Below the pieces are notes generated by a model, which saw only the letters and a list, made by a program, of their open reading frames with translations, searched no databases and had not been told where the DNA came from. A stretch of 64,000 nucleotides of DNA from Candidatus Ecksteinia adelgidicola (GTDB lineage Bacteria; Pseudomonadota; Gammaproteobacteria; Enterobacterales; Enterobacteriaceae), in the NCBI GenBank assembly GCA_020541345.1, contig CP045239.1, forward strand, positions 372,001 through 436,000, given 5' to 3'. The number at the start of each line of letters is the position of its first letter. Within the stretch, counting starts at the first letter, position 1. Positions 1 to 12,456 of the stretch are shown one piece after another. The translations under genes and the position numbers were made by a program.

Positions 1-717
1 AAGACGACGATTATCTTGAAATTCTAATGTGCATAAAGAATGAGTAATACCTTCGATTGCATCAGAAATAGAATGAGCAAAATCATACATTGGATAAATA
101 CACCATTTATTGCCAGTTTTATAATGTTTAATGAATTTAATTCGATATAAAACAGGATCGCGCATTACAATAAATGGTGAATTCATATCAATTTTAGCAC
201 GTAAACATACTTGGTTCTCAAAAAATTTACCATCTCGCATTTTTTTAAAAAGCAATAAATTTTCTTCTATGCTTCGAGTGCGATATGGACTATTTCTTCC
301 TACTTTAGTTAGACCACCGCGATACTCAGAAATTTTTTCAGGTGATAACTCATCGACATATGCTAAATTTTTAGAAATTAATTCTAATGCATATTCATAT
401 AATTGGTCAAAGTAATCAGAAGCATAATGAATGCAGCCATCCCATTTAAAACCTAGCCATTCTATATCTTGTTTAATTTTTTTTATAAACATAGCGTTTT
501 CTTGTAATGGATTAGTGTCATCAAATCTTAAATTACAATGACCATTATAATCTTTAGCAATATTAAAATTCAAACAAATAGATTTTGCATGTCCAATATG
601 AAGATAACCATTAGGATCTGGAGAAAAGCGAGTACGAATTAACATATTTTTTTTTTCTAAATCTTTATTAATAATTTGATAAATAAAACTACTTTGATAC
701 GCTTTAATATTGCTCAC
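1..717 (-). CDS. glnS: Glutaminyl-tRNA synthetase, N-terminal 239 residues (partial)
   Basis: Charges tRNA-Gln with glutamine in the cytoplasm (class I synthetase). The reading frame starts at a GTG at 717 and is open to the window edge, so the C-terminal half lies outside. The start [15 protein letters not shown] matches the GlnRS N-terminus. The class I HIGH motif follows in [20 protein letters not shown], then NLRFDDTNP and the active-site stretch [17 protein letters not shown]. An AAGGA ribosome site lies nine bases upstream of the GTG and no ATG fits better, since the next one would delete conserved N-terminal sequence. The matching tRNA-Gln is at 40865. Identity is very secure; only the 3' end is missing. 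Confidence 0.96.
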   Translation of the reverse strand, partial: MSNIKAYQSSFIYQIINKDLEKKNMLIRTRFSPDPNGYLHIGHAKSICLNFNIAKDYNGHCNLRFDDTNPLQENAMFIKKIKQDIEWLGFKWDGCIHYASDYFDQLYEYALELISKNLAYVDELSPEKISEYRGGLTKVGRNSPYRTRSIEENLLLFKKMRDGKFFENQVCLRAKIDMNSPFIVMRDPVLYRIKFIKHYKTGNKWCIYPMYDFAHSISDAIEGITHSLCTLEFQDNRRL

Positions 718-737
718 TTTAATATTTCCTTAATATA

Positions 738-2216
738 ATATATTAAATAATTATGAGTTATTATTTAATGAAATATACATATTATTAAAACAATCCTATA
801 TTTAAACATTGATAATATTATAATTTATTAAAAAGTCACAGATTTATAATTTATTAGAAATATTATTTATATATTTAACTTGAAAATAAAAAATTTAATA
901 AAAAATTTAATATTTGATCAAACATTATTATATTGTTTATTAAATTAATTTAATATATGTAATATTATTTTTCATAAAAATATTAAAAATTAATAATATG
1001 TTAAATTTATATTTTTATATATTTTTTAAAATAAAATAACATTATGTAAAAAATGATATTAATAAACATATTTTATAAAAAAGATAAATAAAATATAATG
1101 TTTACAAAAAAATAATATAATTTTTAATTGTTATAAATAAATATTTTAATATGTTTTTTAAAAAATAAAATGATATTAAAATTTATTTTTTATAACTAAA
1201 CAAGACAATAAAATATTATTTAGTAAATACAATATTAAGATAAATAAAATGTTTTTTAATATTAACAGTTTAATTTTACATTGTATTATTTTTTTTTAAA
1301 ATATCTTAAGCATAAAAAAATAAAAATAAAAAAATAAATATTTTAATGTTAGTTGAACTTTAATTTATTTATTAAAAAATTATTAATAAAGTATTTTATA
1401 GTAATATTTTATTTTATTATTTATTAAAGTTTTATTTTAAATATTTAATAAATACTATATAATTACATGATAAAATAGTATAATTTAATCATAAATTAAT
1501 AGTATCGCTGTTTTTTTTAATTTTATATTTAATTAATATAAAATATATCTTTTAGCTATTAAACTTCATTTATAGCATTTATAATTTATTAAAATAAAAA
1601 ATTTTACATAATAATTATTTTAAATTTTATTTTAATATAAATAAAAATTATGTTTTCATTAGTTATTAAAATATTTTATAAATATGATATTTTAAATAAA
1701 TTTTTATTACTATACATTAATATTATACTAATTTTTATAACGTTTAATTTTATAAATTCGAAAAGTTATAAAATTGTTATTTTAAAAAAATAAATTTAAT
1801 TAATTAATTTTTATAAAATAATAATTTTTTGTGTTATTCTAATTTATTATATTATTATATTAATTCATATATTAATATTTTATATATAATTATATTAAAA
1901 ATAAATATCTAAATATATTTAATAAAAAAAATATTATTTCTATCTTGAATATTTATATAAAAATATTTATATGTTTTTATGATTTGAACTGTACAATTAT
2001 GATTAATATTTAAAAAAATAAAAACATGACTAAATTTTTTAAATAAATGTTTAATGATGAGTATATACTTTATAAATATTTCATTTTAAAATTAAACTTA
2101 ATTTTATTTATATTATTTTTATATAAATATTGTGTTTTATATATTTATTAACAAAAATATAAATAAAACAATTTTTATTCTTAATTAGTAATATTTTAAA
2201 TTATAAAAAATCATTT
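738..2216. other. Non-coding gap, glnS to tusA
   Basis: About 1.5 kb of A/T homopolymer-rich sequence with stops in all frames. I see no gene, tRNA or convincing terminator. The upstream edge carries the glnS ribosome site. Nothing else can be supported. Confidence 0.7.
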
Positions 2217-2462
2217 TTATATATTTTTTTGTAAAAGGTAATAAAAAGGCATTACATCAATTTTTTTTATTATTAATGTATGGTTCATAAAATAGCAAAA
2301 ACATGGAATATCACGTGGAGTAACTGGATCATCAGTAATAATTAATAATGTTTCACCATGATTAACATTCCGAATTGTTTTACGTATTATCATAATTGAT
2401 TCTGGACAACGAAGTCCGAGTATATTTAATATTTGATTAACTTTCAAATAATAGTTGCTCAT
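2217..2462 (-). CDS. tusA: Sulfur-carrier protein TusA (CPxP motif altered)
   Basis: TusA accepts sulfur from the IscS cysteine desulfurase and passes it to TusBCD/E and MnmA for 2-thiolation of the wobble uridine in Lys, Glu and Gln tRNAs. The 81-residue protein matches E. coli TusA over its whole length: LGLRCPE, then [27 protein letters not shown] and FM-H. The acceptor cysteine is Cys19. The family CPxP motif reads CPES here: the second proline is serine (codon TCA, one C-to-T change from CCA). An AAGAGAT ribosome site precedes the ATG. It stands alone, with non-coding DNA on both sides. The family call is sure; the effect of the Pro-to-Ser change is unknown. Confidence 0.93.
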   Translation of the reverse strand: MSNYYLKVNQILNILGLRCPESIMIIRKTIRNVNHGETLLIITDDPVTPRDIPCFCYFMNHTLIIKKIDVMPFYYLLQKNI

Positions 2463-2935
2463 ATAATATCTCTTAATTGATAATTTTTATATTATCATAT
2501 TATTAATAGTCAATTTATATTGCTAATTTAATGATATAATTCATCGTATTGATTCTTTTAATTTTTATAAATTAATTAAAAGTAATATTATATAGAATCA
2601 TCAAAAAAAAATAAAAAATTTTATTGTGCATGCATATTATTGGTACTATAAAATTTTGTTTATTATTTTATATCGTTATGACATCAAAATAGTTATCATA
2701 TTACAAGTCATAATTTATTAAATTATGTTTTTTATATTCGTTAAATATCTTATAATACATAAAAAAATAAAAAATTATTAAATAATAATTTTTATAAAAA
2801 AGTTTATCAAAATAACATTTTCAATATTTATTTTATATGTTATTAAATTCTATATCTTTACGTATATTGATGTTAGTTTTTTAGATGTACGTATTAGTTA
2901 TACTTATGATGATTTTATCTAAGATAAAACAAATT
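2463..2935. other. Non-coding gap, tusA/polA divergent region
   Basis: Divergent interval of about 470 bases between tusA and polA that must hold both promoters. It is too AT-rich to pick out hexamers with confidence. No gene is visible. Confidence 0.6.
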
Positions 2936-3835
2936 ATGATTAAAATTATAAAAAATCCAATTATTTTAATTGATGGTTCTTTTTATTTTTATCGTGCATA
3001 TTATGCTTATCCTTCACTTAGTAATTCATTAGGTGAACCGACTGGAGCAATATATGGTATGTTAAAAATGTTACGTAATCTTCTTGTACAGTATGAATCT
3101 ACTCATATTGGAATAATATTTGATTCTAAAGAAAAAACATTTCGTCATTATTTATTTGATAAATACAAGTCAAATCGTCCAATCATGCCAGATGATTTAC
3201 GTCTACAAATTAAACCGTTATATAACATGTTAAAAACAATAGGATTACCATTCTTTATGGTCCCAAAAGTAGAAGCAGATGATGTTATTGGTACATTAGC
3301 GTTAGAATCTGATAGAGCAAATCGTTCAGTACTAATTAGTACTGGAGATAAAGATATGGCACAATTAGTAACAAGAAATATTGCTATATATGATACTATT
3401 CAGAATATTGTTCTCGGACCAAAAGAGATACACCATAAGTATGGTGTTCCACCTGAACTAATAATTGACTATCTTGCATTAATGGGTGATGCTTCAGATA
3501 ATGTACCAGGTGTTCCAGGAATTGGAAAAAAAACTGCAAAAATATTATTACAAAATTTTTTTGGATTAAATGCCTTATACAATAATCTTGACAAAATTTC
3601 TAAATTAAAGTTTTATGGATCTAGATCTATATCAGAAAAATTATATCAACATAAAGAAATCGCATACCTTTCTTTAAAACTTGTAAAAATAAAAACTAAT
3701 GTTAAGTTAAATTTTTCGTATGCTGATCTTATCGTATTTAAATCAGATATTAATCAATTAAAAAAAATGTTTATAAAATACGAGTTTAATAATTTGTTAC
3801 AAGATTTTTTTATTAAATATTTAGCTTATAGTTAA
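2936..3835 (+). CDS. polA: 5'-3' exonuclease (flap nuclease) domain of DNA polymerase I, standing alone
   Basis: This 299-residue protein aligns end to end with residues 1 to about 300 of E. coli DNA polymerase I, and not with the shorter Xni. Visible motifs are ILIDGSFYFYRAYYAYP, NSLGEPTGAIYGML, FDSKEKTFRH, VEADDVIGTLA, LISTGDKDMAQLV and MGDASDNVPGVPGIGKKTA, which carry the acidic metal-binding residues and the helix-hairpin-helix. The role is removal of RNA primers and 5' flaps, with nicks then sealed by LigA (26671). The start at 2936 (MIKIIKNPIILIDGS) matches the E. coli N-terminus; an in-frame ATG 17 codons earlier adds unrelated residues. The proofreading and polymerase (Klenow) domains are absent and no remnant follows the stop. 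The same reduction is known in Buchnera. Confidence 0.93.
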   Translation: MIKIIKNPIILIDGSFYFYRAYYAYPSLSNSLGEPTGAIYGMLKMLRNLLVQYESTHIGIIFDSKEKTFRHYLFDKYKSNRPIMPDDLRLQIKPLYNMLKTIGLPFFMVPKVEADDVIGTLALESDRANRSVLISTGDKDMAQLVTRNIAIYDTIQNIVLGPKEIHHKYGVPPELIIDYLALMGDASDNVPGVPGIGKKTAKILLQNFFGLNALYNNLDKISKLKFYGSRSISEKLYQHKEIAYLSLKLVKIKTNVKLNFSYADLIVFKSDINQLKKMFIKYEFNNLLQDFFIKYLAYS

Positions 3836-4700
3836 CAACTAAAAAAATTAAAATTAATTATATTGTAACAGTAGAAAACACTGTTCGAATAATATATAAA
3901 AATGTATTATGTTAAAAATGCATTATATAATATATCATTGAAATAAAAAATATATTATTATTAATAAAAATTATATTTTTATGAAATTATATTTTTACAA
4001 ATATAAATAATTATATCTTTATGAATTACTTAAACTATTTAAAAATAATATATTTATTTAATATTATAATAAGTAATTTAAAGAAATTAAGTATAAAATG
4101 ATTAAGTTTTTTAATAATATAAAATAAAAATATTTTTACTTTTTATAAGAAATAAAAATATTTTAATGTACTATTCAAATTCAATTGTGTTATGTAATTA
4201 GAAAATAAAATTAATATTAAAAAAAGTACTGACAATTAATAAAAAGATAAATTGAAATATATACGTTGTTATTTTAAAAATTTTTTTATAATTGTTTATA
4301 ATACTGATTTTTTATATTTTATATATTATAAATAATTATTATTATATAAAATTTTTTAATTATTACTTGAATTGTAAAATTGTAACTTTTTAAAAAACAA
4401 TAAAAAAATAAAACGATTTATTTTTTAATAAACACATTTAATTTTATTTAAATAAAGTATTTATGTACTATTATATTAAAAAATTTATAAAAATATTTTA
4501 TTAATTGAAAAAATAAACATTTAAATAAAAATATAATTAAGTTATATCTAGAAAAACTTAGTTTAAAATATATTTTTATATTTGACAACCTAATTATTAA
4601 TTATATAGTAATATATTTTATTATACTATTAAATAAAATATAAATAAAATTTTGATAGTATAGTATAACTATTAGTAGTATTTATCAATATAATCAAATA

Positions 4701-4746
4701 CTAATAATATAATATTATTAAAACTAATAATATAATATTATTAAAA
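4701..4746. repeat. Tandem duplication, 23 bp x 2
   Basis: Two exact, directly adjacent copies of a 23-bp A/T unit beginning CTAATAATATAATATT, at 4701-4723 and 4724-4746. It is non-coding and one of a series of such duplications in this window. Confidence 0.9.
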
Positions 4747-5164
4747 AATAGTATACTAAATTTAGTGCTATTGATACTAAAAAATTTATTATGTAAATTA
4801 CTTTTATAAATATACTAATATAATTACTAAAATTAAATTTTAACGGATATTAACAATTTTTGATATCTTTAAACAACATATAGATGTTTTTGTTTATTAT
4901 ATTTGTATTCAAAAGTGTATTTAGTTTATTAAATTTTTTACTAATGAAATATAGATATAATACTTTAAATATATAATGACATATTATATTATTAATAATA
5001 ATTTTTAAATTATACAGATACTAAAAAATAAAAATATTAATTACTTAATTGTAAGTAATTTTTACTATTAATTTTTAAAAACTTATAAACAAAAATATTT
5101 TTAAATTAAAAAATAAAATAATATTAAAAAAATGTTACTGTTATTTTTAAAAAATATATTCTTC

Positions 5165-5194
5165 TTAATTATAGAAAAATTAATTATAGAAAAA
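5165..5194. repeat. Tandem duplication, 15 bp x 2
   Basis: The unit TTAATTATAGAAAAA occurs twice without interruption, at 5165-5179 and 5180-5194. Confidence 0.88.
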
Positions 5195-6308
5195 GTATTC
5201 AGAATACAAAATATCATCAAAAAATATTTGATTTTTGAAGTATTATATTTTATATTTTTAGCATCAATTAAAATAAAAATAAATTAATTTTATTAAAATA
5301 AATTAAAGACATCGTAAAATAAATTACTTTTTTAAAATAAATAACTAAAATTTTTTTAATGTAGAAATATAGTAAAAAGTATATATTTAATTTTGTATCA
5401 CTTATTGTATTATGATCATATAATATTAAATAATACTAAAAATTAAACTAAATAATTAATATTAAATAAAAATAATAAAAAATTTTAATATTTTGTTAAC
5501 ATTTTTTAGCGTATGTATTGTATAATTATTTAAATTTTTTTATTAAATATTAATATCTTTTTAAAAAATAACATTAAGTAATTTAAATATATATTATAAA
5601 AACAAAAAATAATATTTATAATATTATTAAATTTAATAAAATATATAATAATAAAATATATAATAAATTTATCATTATTATAATATAAAAATAAAATATT
5701 ATAATTATTAATGTTTTTTATATTAAAAATATTTTAAATCTATAAAAATGACAATATAAGTTATTAATATAATATTTTTAAAAATTATTTTTATTGAATA
5801 TATTATATTATCTATATGGTTATTCATAAAAACTTTTATATATAAAGTTATATAAAATATTAATTTCTATAAAATTATATAATTATAAAAATTTTAAAAT
5901 TATATAAAATAAAAAAATGTTATACAGTATGTTCTTTACTAATCAACAACATACTTTACTCATCAATAAATTAAAAGACAAAATTAAATATTTTTTTATT
6001 AATTTATATTTTTAAAAATAATTAAAATTAAATCTAGATAAAAAAACAAATTATTGTCAATTAAAAATTAATATTCTAATGTATAAAAATTTTTAAATGT
6101 TGAAAGACGATATTTTAAACAAAATAATATATACATTTATAGTATTTATGAATCATGATATATCATTTTTATTATTATAATTTATTATTATAACATATTT
6201 TTAATAATTAACTTTTATTTCATTGTAAAAATATTAAAATTTATTAATAAGTACAATATAATTTTTTTCGTATTTAAAAAAATGCTAGTATTAATTAATA
6301 AAAATAAT

Positions 6309-6390
6309 ACCCGGAGCGGGACTTGAACCCGCATAGCCATAAGCTGAGGGATTTTAAGTCCCTTGTGTCTACCATTTTCACCACCCGGGC
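6309..6390 (-). tRNA. leuZ: tRNA-Leu(UAA)
   Basis: The 82-nt cloverleaf starts GCCCGGG at 6390. The acceptor pairs with TCCGGGT, the discriminator is A at 6309, the anticodon loop CTTAAAA gives anticodon UAA, a long variable arm typical of class II tRNAs is present, and the T arm is GCGGG-TTCAAGT-CCCGC. It matches E. coli leuZ closely. The 3' CCA is not encoded (TATT follows). It is the last gene of the Gly-Cys-Leu cluster, in the E. coli glyW-cysT-leuZ order. Confidence 0.97.
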
Positions 6391-6401
6391 AAAAAAAATG
6401 A

Positions 6402-6472
6402 AGGCGCGTTCCGGAGTCGAACCGGACTAAATGGATTTGCAATCCATCACATAACCGCTTTGTTAACACGCC
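6402..6472 (-). tRNA. cysT: tRNA-Cys(GCA)
   Basis: The 71-nt cloverleaf runs from GGCGTGT at 6472 to the discriminator U at 6402, with anticodon GCA in the loop TTGCAAA. It is nearly identical to E. coli cysT; acceptor position 5 now forms a U-G wobble. The encoded CCA has decayed to TCA. It is the middle gene of the tRNA operon. Confidence 0.97.
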
Positions 6473-6533
6473 CTAATTTTGTTTATCTTTAAACTTATCT
6501 ATCTTTAAAATTTAACAAAATAAAAAATACTTT

Positions 6534-6609
<76 letters not shown>

Positions 6610-7617
6610 ATTTAATTATTAATATATATTTATTTTCTTTTTTTATAAAAATTTTTATGTTTTTGTTATGAGTGTTCTATTCATTTTATATATTGAATTA
6701 ATAATATTATAATTTTAAAATATTTTTACTTTTCATTATTTTTTTGATATCGTAAATATTACTTTGAACGATTTTTTTTATTAAAGTATTAAAGTATCAA
6801 TTTAATTATGATGTATAATTATTATGTATAATGAATTCTTATATACTAAAAACTTTATGATAGCAATAAATAACTTTATGATAGAAATAAATAAATTGTA
6901 TCATAATTATTTTATATTGTTACATTTTTTTTTTATTTTTTTAATGAAGAGAACTCAGTTATTTATTTTTGTTAACTTTTATTCTTTATTTTTTTCGTCA
7001 CGATAAAATTGTAATTACATATATTATTACAAATTATTTTGTTACATTGTAAGTTGAAATAATATAATAATAGTCTATAATTAAAATTAATACTACAAAA
7101 AAATAATTTTTTTATTTTCTAGTAAATTTAAAATAATCTAAATTAAGTAATTGTTAAAACTTTAATAAAAAAATGTGTAAAATCATACATTTTAAAAAAA
7201 ATATAGTTATTAAATAATGTAAAATAAAAAATCTTTATTTATTTATTTGTATCTAAAATACTTTTTAAAAAATTATGAATAATTGTATTTTTTATAATGA
7301 ATAATTTTATTTTATTATAATGCTTTATTTATTAAATAAAAATAATATTTTATCAATAAACAATAGTTTTATATATTATTTTTATATTTATTATATATTT
7401 AATTCAATAAATTTATATATTAAATAAAATTAAATAATACAAATTCAATACAGTGCTTATTAAATAAATTTAATGTCTAAAATATTAATAATTAGTAAAA
7501 AAAAGTTATGTAAAGAATAAATATTTTTAATCAAAAATTATTATTGTGTTTAAATTTTAAAAACATATTTTACGAAAAATTTATAGAGAACATCCTTAAT
7601 TTTTTTTTGGAGAGCAT
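6610..7617. other. Non-coding gap, tRNA operon to sppA
   Basis: About 1 kb between the divergent tRNA operon and sppA. It should hold the tRNA promoter and the sppA promoter but gives no clear hexamers. A 60-codon frame at 6824-7006 is rejected as chance; it is largely built on the duplication at 6851-6892. Confidence 0.65.
6851..6892. repeat. Tandem duplication, 21 bp x 2 (20/21 identical)
   Basis: Adjacent copies of a 21-bp unit beginning AACTTTATGATAG at 6851-6871 and 6872-6892 differ at one base (GCAATAAAT against GAAATAAAT). Confidence 0.87.
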
Positions 7618-9471
7618 ATGCATACGTTAAGATATATTTTTGTCAATTCGTTTAAATTGACATGGCAGTTATTGTGCTTTCTTAGAGAAATAATTCTGAA
7701 TTTTTTTTTATTATTACTAGTTTTACTTGGCATTAGTTTATTCTTATTTTTTAAAAATTTAAATATGCCAATTGAACTAAAAAGTGGTGCTCTTTTAATA
7801 AATTTAAATGGAATTATAGTCGATCAACCTTTAATAAACAACAAAGTGCGTCATTGGTGGCATGAATTATTTGGTATTTCTAGTGCTCGTTTGCAACAAA
7901 ATTCATTATTTGAATTGGTTAATAAAATTCGTCAAGCTAAAAATGATAAAACAATTACAGGAATTGTCTTACAACTAAATGATTTAATTCATGCTGATCA
8001 ACCTACATTGAATTATATTGGTAAAGCTTTACGTGAGTTTCGTGATTATGGTAAACCTATTTTTGCGATTGGTAATAACTATACACAAACACAGTATTAT
8101 TTAGCTAGTTATGCTACTAAAATTTATCTTTCACCTTATGGTAGAGTTGATCTTCACGGCTTTGCTAGTAATAAATTATATTACAAATCATTGTTAAATA
8201 AACTAAATATTACTCCTCATATTTTTCGTATTGGATCGTACAAATCAGCAATTGAACCCTTAATTCGTGATGATATGTCAATGGATGTACGAAAAGCAAA
8301 TACGCGTTGGATTAATGGTTTATGGAACAATTATTTAAAAACTGTGTCTAGCAATCGTCACATTACTCCAGAAGAAGTCTTTCCTCAAGTTGAAAAATTC
8401 TTATATAAATTAAAAAAATGTGGAGGTAATACTTCGAAATACGCTTTAGATGCGCAATTAATAGATCAAATAGAATCACGTACTGTAATTGAAAAAGAAT
8501 TATCAAAAATATTTGGGTGGAATAAACATACCAATAATTTTAATGCTATTAGTATTTATGATTATCCATTAAAAGTGGATGATAATCAAAAGAATGAAAT
8601 CGCTGTAGTTTGTGTCAACGGTATTATTATGGATAAACAAAAATATCCAGGTATTGTAAATAATCAAACTATTATAGAAAATTTGCGCAAATCTCGTTTA
8701 GATCCAAAAATTAAAGCTGTCATCCTCCGTGTCAATAGTCCAGGAGGTAGTGTTTATGCTTCTGAAGAAATTCGTTCTGAATTAGAAGAAATTCATGCTT
8801 CTGGTAAACCAATAGTGGTTTCTATGGGTGGTATAGCAGCTTCTGGAGGTTATTGGATTTCAACGCCAGCCAATTACATTATTGCAAGTCCAAGTACGTT
8901 AACGGGCTCCATTGGTATTTTTAGTGTTATTAATACATATGAACGAACACTAAACAGTCTTGGTGTACATGCTGATGGTGTAGCAACTTCTCCGTTAGCT
9001 GATGTTACAGTTACTAAAAATTTATCACCTGAATTTTCAAAAAGCATGCAAATAAGTATTGATCATGGTTATAAAACTTTTATGAATTTAGTGTCTCAAT
9101 CAAGAAAAATAAAATTAGAAGAGCTAGAAAAAATTGCTCAAGGACGTGTTTGGTTAGGCATTGATGCTAAAAATAATGGATTAGTAGATTTATTAGGTGA
9201 TTTTGACGATGCTATAAAAATAGCCGCTAAGTTAGCTAATTTAAAACAATGGCAGTTAAACTGGTTTATTAATACTCCAAATATTACTAAATTATTTTTT
9301 AGTCATTTTTCTGATTTAGTACAGAATATATTATTAGAAACTATAAAAATTATGTTACCACCTCCAATTTTATCTTTAACAGAAATGACTAATGAACAAA
9401 CAGATATTTTTAATATTTTAAATGATCCACAAAATCGTTATGCATTGTGTATTCATTGTATTAACATTTAA
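7618..9471 (+). CDS. sppA: Protease IV, signal peptide peptidase SppA
   Basis: Inner-membrane serine protease that degrades signal peptides after they are cleaved from exported proteins. It has 617 residues against 618 in E. coli. One membrane anchor spans about residues 25-46 (LNFFLLLLVLLGISLFLFF). Two SppA/ClpP-like repeats follow: the N-terminal repeat carries the catalytic lysine in GSYKSAIEP (Lys209) and the C-terminal repeat the nucleophile in GGIAASGGYW (Ser409). Both sit at exactly the E. coli positions. GGAGAG lies five bases before the ATG, a strong ribosome site. Neighbours are unrelated, so it is probably transcribed alone. It appears fully functional, which argues that Sec-dependent export is retained. 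Confidence 0.97.
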   Translation: MHTLRYIFVNSFKLTWQLLCFLREIILNFFLLLLVLLGISLFLFFKNLNMPIELKSGALLINLNGIIVDQPLINNKVRHWWHELFGISSARLQQNSLFELVNKIRQAKNDKTITGIVLQLNDLIHADQPTLNYIGKALREFRDYGKPIFAIGNNYTQTQYYLASYATKIYLSPYGRVDLHGFASNKLYYKSLLNKLNITPHIFRIGSYKSAIEPLIRDDMSMDVRKANTRWINGLWNNYLKTVSSNRHITPEEVFPQVEKFLYKLKKCGGNTSKYALDAQLIDQIESRTVIEKELSKIFGWNKHTNNFNAISIYDYPLKVDDNQKNEIAVVCVNGIIMDKQKYPGIVNNQTIIENLRKSRLDPKIKAVILRVNSPGGSVYASEEIRSELEEIHASGKPIVVSMGGIAASGGYWISTPANYIIASPSTLTGSIGIFSVINTYERTLNSLGVHADGVATSPLADVTVTKNLSPEFSKSMQISIDHGYKTFMNLVSQSRKIKLEELEKIAQGRVWLGIDAKNNGLVDLLGDFDDAIKIAAKLANLKQWQLNWFINTPNITKLFFSHFSDLVQNILLETIKIMLPPPILSLTEMTNEQTDIFNILNDPQNRYALCIHCINI

Positions 9472-9535
9472 TAAAGTATTATTTTTGAAATTTAATGAAT
9501 ATTATTAAGCTATTAAAGATTATTCATTATACTCA

Positions 9536-9567
9536 TATAGCTAAATACAAATATAGCTAAATAAAAA
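9536..9567. repeat. Tandem duplication, 16 bp x 2 (15/16 identical)
   Basis: TATAGCTAAATACAAA at 9536-9551 is followed at once by TATAGCTAAATAAAAA at 9552-9567. Confidence 0.85.
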
Positions 9568-9713
9568 CAATATTTTATATAAAAGATCTAAAATTTAACA
9601 ATTCATTACATTTTTATTATCTTATTTAAAAATACTTTATTTTTTGTTATGTTTGATTGCTGTATTTATAAAAATTATAATTACATTGTTATTTAACATG
9701 TTAATAAAAACTA

Positions 9714-9747
9714 AAATCTTAGTTAATCAAAAATCTTAGTTAATTAA
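9714..9747. repeat. Tandem duplication, 17 bp x 2 (16/17 identical)
   Basis: AAATCTTAGTTAATCAA at 9714-9730 is followed by AAATCTTAGTTAATTAA at 9731-9747. Confidence 0.86.
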
Positions 9748-9801
9748 AAGTATTTTTTATTGTTTTCATAAAACTAATATTTATCTTTTTTATTTTCATA
9801 A

Positions 9802-10980
<1,179 letters not shown>

Positions 10981-12237
10981 AAAGTAATAAAATATTTAAG
11001 AAAAGTGCCACGTTAATAATATTAAAATATAATGTATAAAAAAATAGAATAAACAATATTTATTAGGAAAAAGTAAAACGTTTTTATTAAGTTAAAATTA
11101 TTCAGTGTATTAGAATATTATTTAATAAAAGTACATTCAATGTTTATTTATGGCTGTTATACAAATAAAAATAAATAACAAATTATTAACAATTATTACC
11201 TATTCAATGCAATGCTATAATAATTATTTTATATTTGACTAATATTTATATATTCATTATAATATATTTCCATGATAAAAATATTTAATTAATAATGTTT
11301 TAATTTTGTAATATATAAAATTTTTTATCTTTTAAAAATAAAACACAAAAATTATAATAAACTATGTTTTTATTCAAATATAAATATAAATATTTTTTAT
11401 TATATTGTCATTTATTAAAATAAAAAATTTATTAAAAACTAATTTATTTTAATGATTAATACATTAAATAAATATTAACTGATTTAATTTTATATATTTT
11501 TTAAAACATTAAATAATAATTTATATTTATATGTTAATATATAATTATAATAATAATCTGATTCAAAGATGTAAAATTTTTTATTGAGCTTAATAAGCTT
11601 AATTTTAAATAATATTAATTTAAATAAAATATAATTTTATATTATATTTTGTCTATATTGTGTATTTCTTTTAAAGAATGCTGTTTATTAAACAATAAAA
11701 GAACTAATTATAAGAAATTATTACTAAGTCTTTTATAAGATTAAATCAGTAAATTATATATATATAACACAATAAAAATTAATTTAATTTAATAACACAA
11801 TTATTCATATATCATTAATAATATTTTATTTCACATATCCAAAATATATGTTTATTATATTTTTTATAAATATTTATATTTATTTTCACATTGTTAAAAA
11901 CAAATTAAATCAATAAAATTATAATAAGATATAATAAAAAAATAAATTATGAATAAATAATATTTAATTATTTCATGTTTTAAAAACATTTAATATTAAA
12001 TATAGATATATTTTTTATTAAAATAACTTGCTATTATATGCAGAGTATGTAAAAATATTTTTCTATAAAGTTAATAAACTTATGTATTAGTTTAATGTTT
12101 TAAATTAAAAATGCTCTAATAAAAATACAAAGTGTATTTGTAATACTAATATATATTTAAGATATAATTACTCTAATTTTTTTTTGTTATAAACAATCAT
12201 TATCAATTTTTAAACAATTTACAGGAATATAGTTAAG
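10981..12237. other. Non-coding gap, obgE to cspC
   Basis: About 1.25 kb of AT-rich DNA without a supportable gene. A partial palindrome around TTAATAAGCTTAA near 11590 is the only local structure noticed. No obgE terminator could be picked out. Confidence 0.65.
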
Positions 12238-12447
12238 ATGGAAAGAATTAAAGGTCAAGTAAAATGGTTTAATGAATCCAAAGGTTTCGGTTTTATTACT
12301 CCTTCTGACGGGACTAAAGATGTCTTTGTTCATTTTTCTTCAATACAAAGTAACGGATTTAAAACTCTAACTGAAGGTCAAAACGTTGAGTTTGAAATTC
12401 AAGATAGCCCAAAAGGTCCATCTGCAATAAATGTCACTGATTGTTAA
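12238..12447 (+). CDS. cspC: Cold-shock-family RNA chaperone CspC
   Basis: Single OB-fold protein of 69 residues that binds single-stranded RNA and DNA and melts RNA secondary structure. The RNP1 motif KGFGFI and RNP2 motif VFVHF are intact. The segment FEIQD together with the N-terminal [19 protein letters not shown] fits CspC better than CspE, though the paralogues are hard to separate. The leader is short and AT-rich, with AGGA eleven bases before the ATG, and I see no cold-box. That suggests constitutive expression, unlike the second csp gene at 30455. A hairpin overlaps its stop codon (next entry). Confidence 0.93.
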   Translation: MERIKGQVKWFNESKGFGFITPSDGTKDVFVHFSSIQSNGFKTLTEGQNVEFEIQDSPKGPSAINVTDC

Positions 12448-12456
12448 TCAGTGACA
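12432..12456 (+). terminator. Hairpin overlapping the cspC stop codon
   Basis: TGTCACTGATT and AATCAGTGACA form a perfect 11-bp stem with loop GTT; the stop codon (12445-12447) lies in loop and arm. It is followed by AAAATATAAA, not a T-run, so it is not a textbook intrinsic terminator. It may act as a 3'-end stabilising hairpin or weak terminator. Confidence 0.6.

Larger units (their letters stand above)
3836..6308. other. Non-coding gap downstream of polA
   Basis: About 2.5 kb with no credible reading frame and no trace of the lost polA polymerase domain. It holds a small AACAGT/ACTGTT hairpin about 30 bases after polA that lacks a T-run, two tandem duplications listed separately (4701 and 5165), and an 8-bp inverted repeat AGTATGTT/AACATACT at 5926-5955 in a slightly less AT-rich patch. 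Otherwise nothing. Confidence 0.65.

Noticed and set aside
131-415. 94-codon plus-strand frame
   Set aside because: Lies antisense within glnS, whose protein similarity is unmistakable.
3866-3884. Hairpin AACAGT/ACTGTT after polA as terminator
   Set aside because: Only 6 bp and no T-run follows.
6824-7006. 60-codon plus-strand frame
   Set aside because: Low-complexity Ile/Asn/Phe-rich product built on a 21-bp tandem duplication, no ribosome site, no family similarity.
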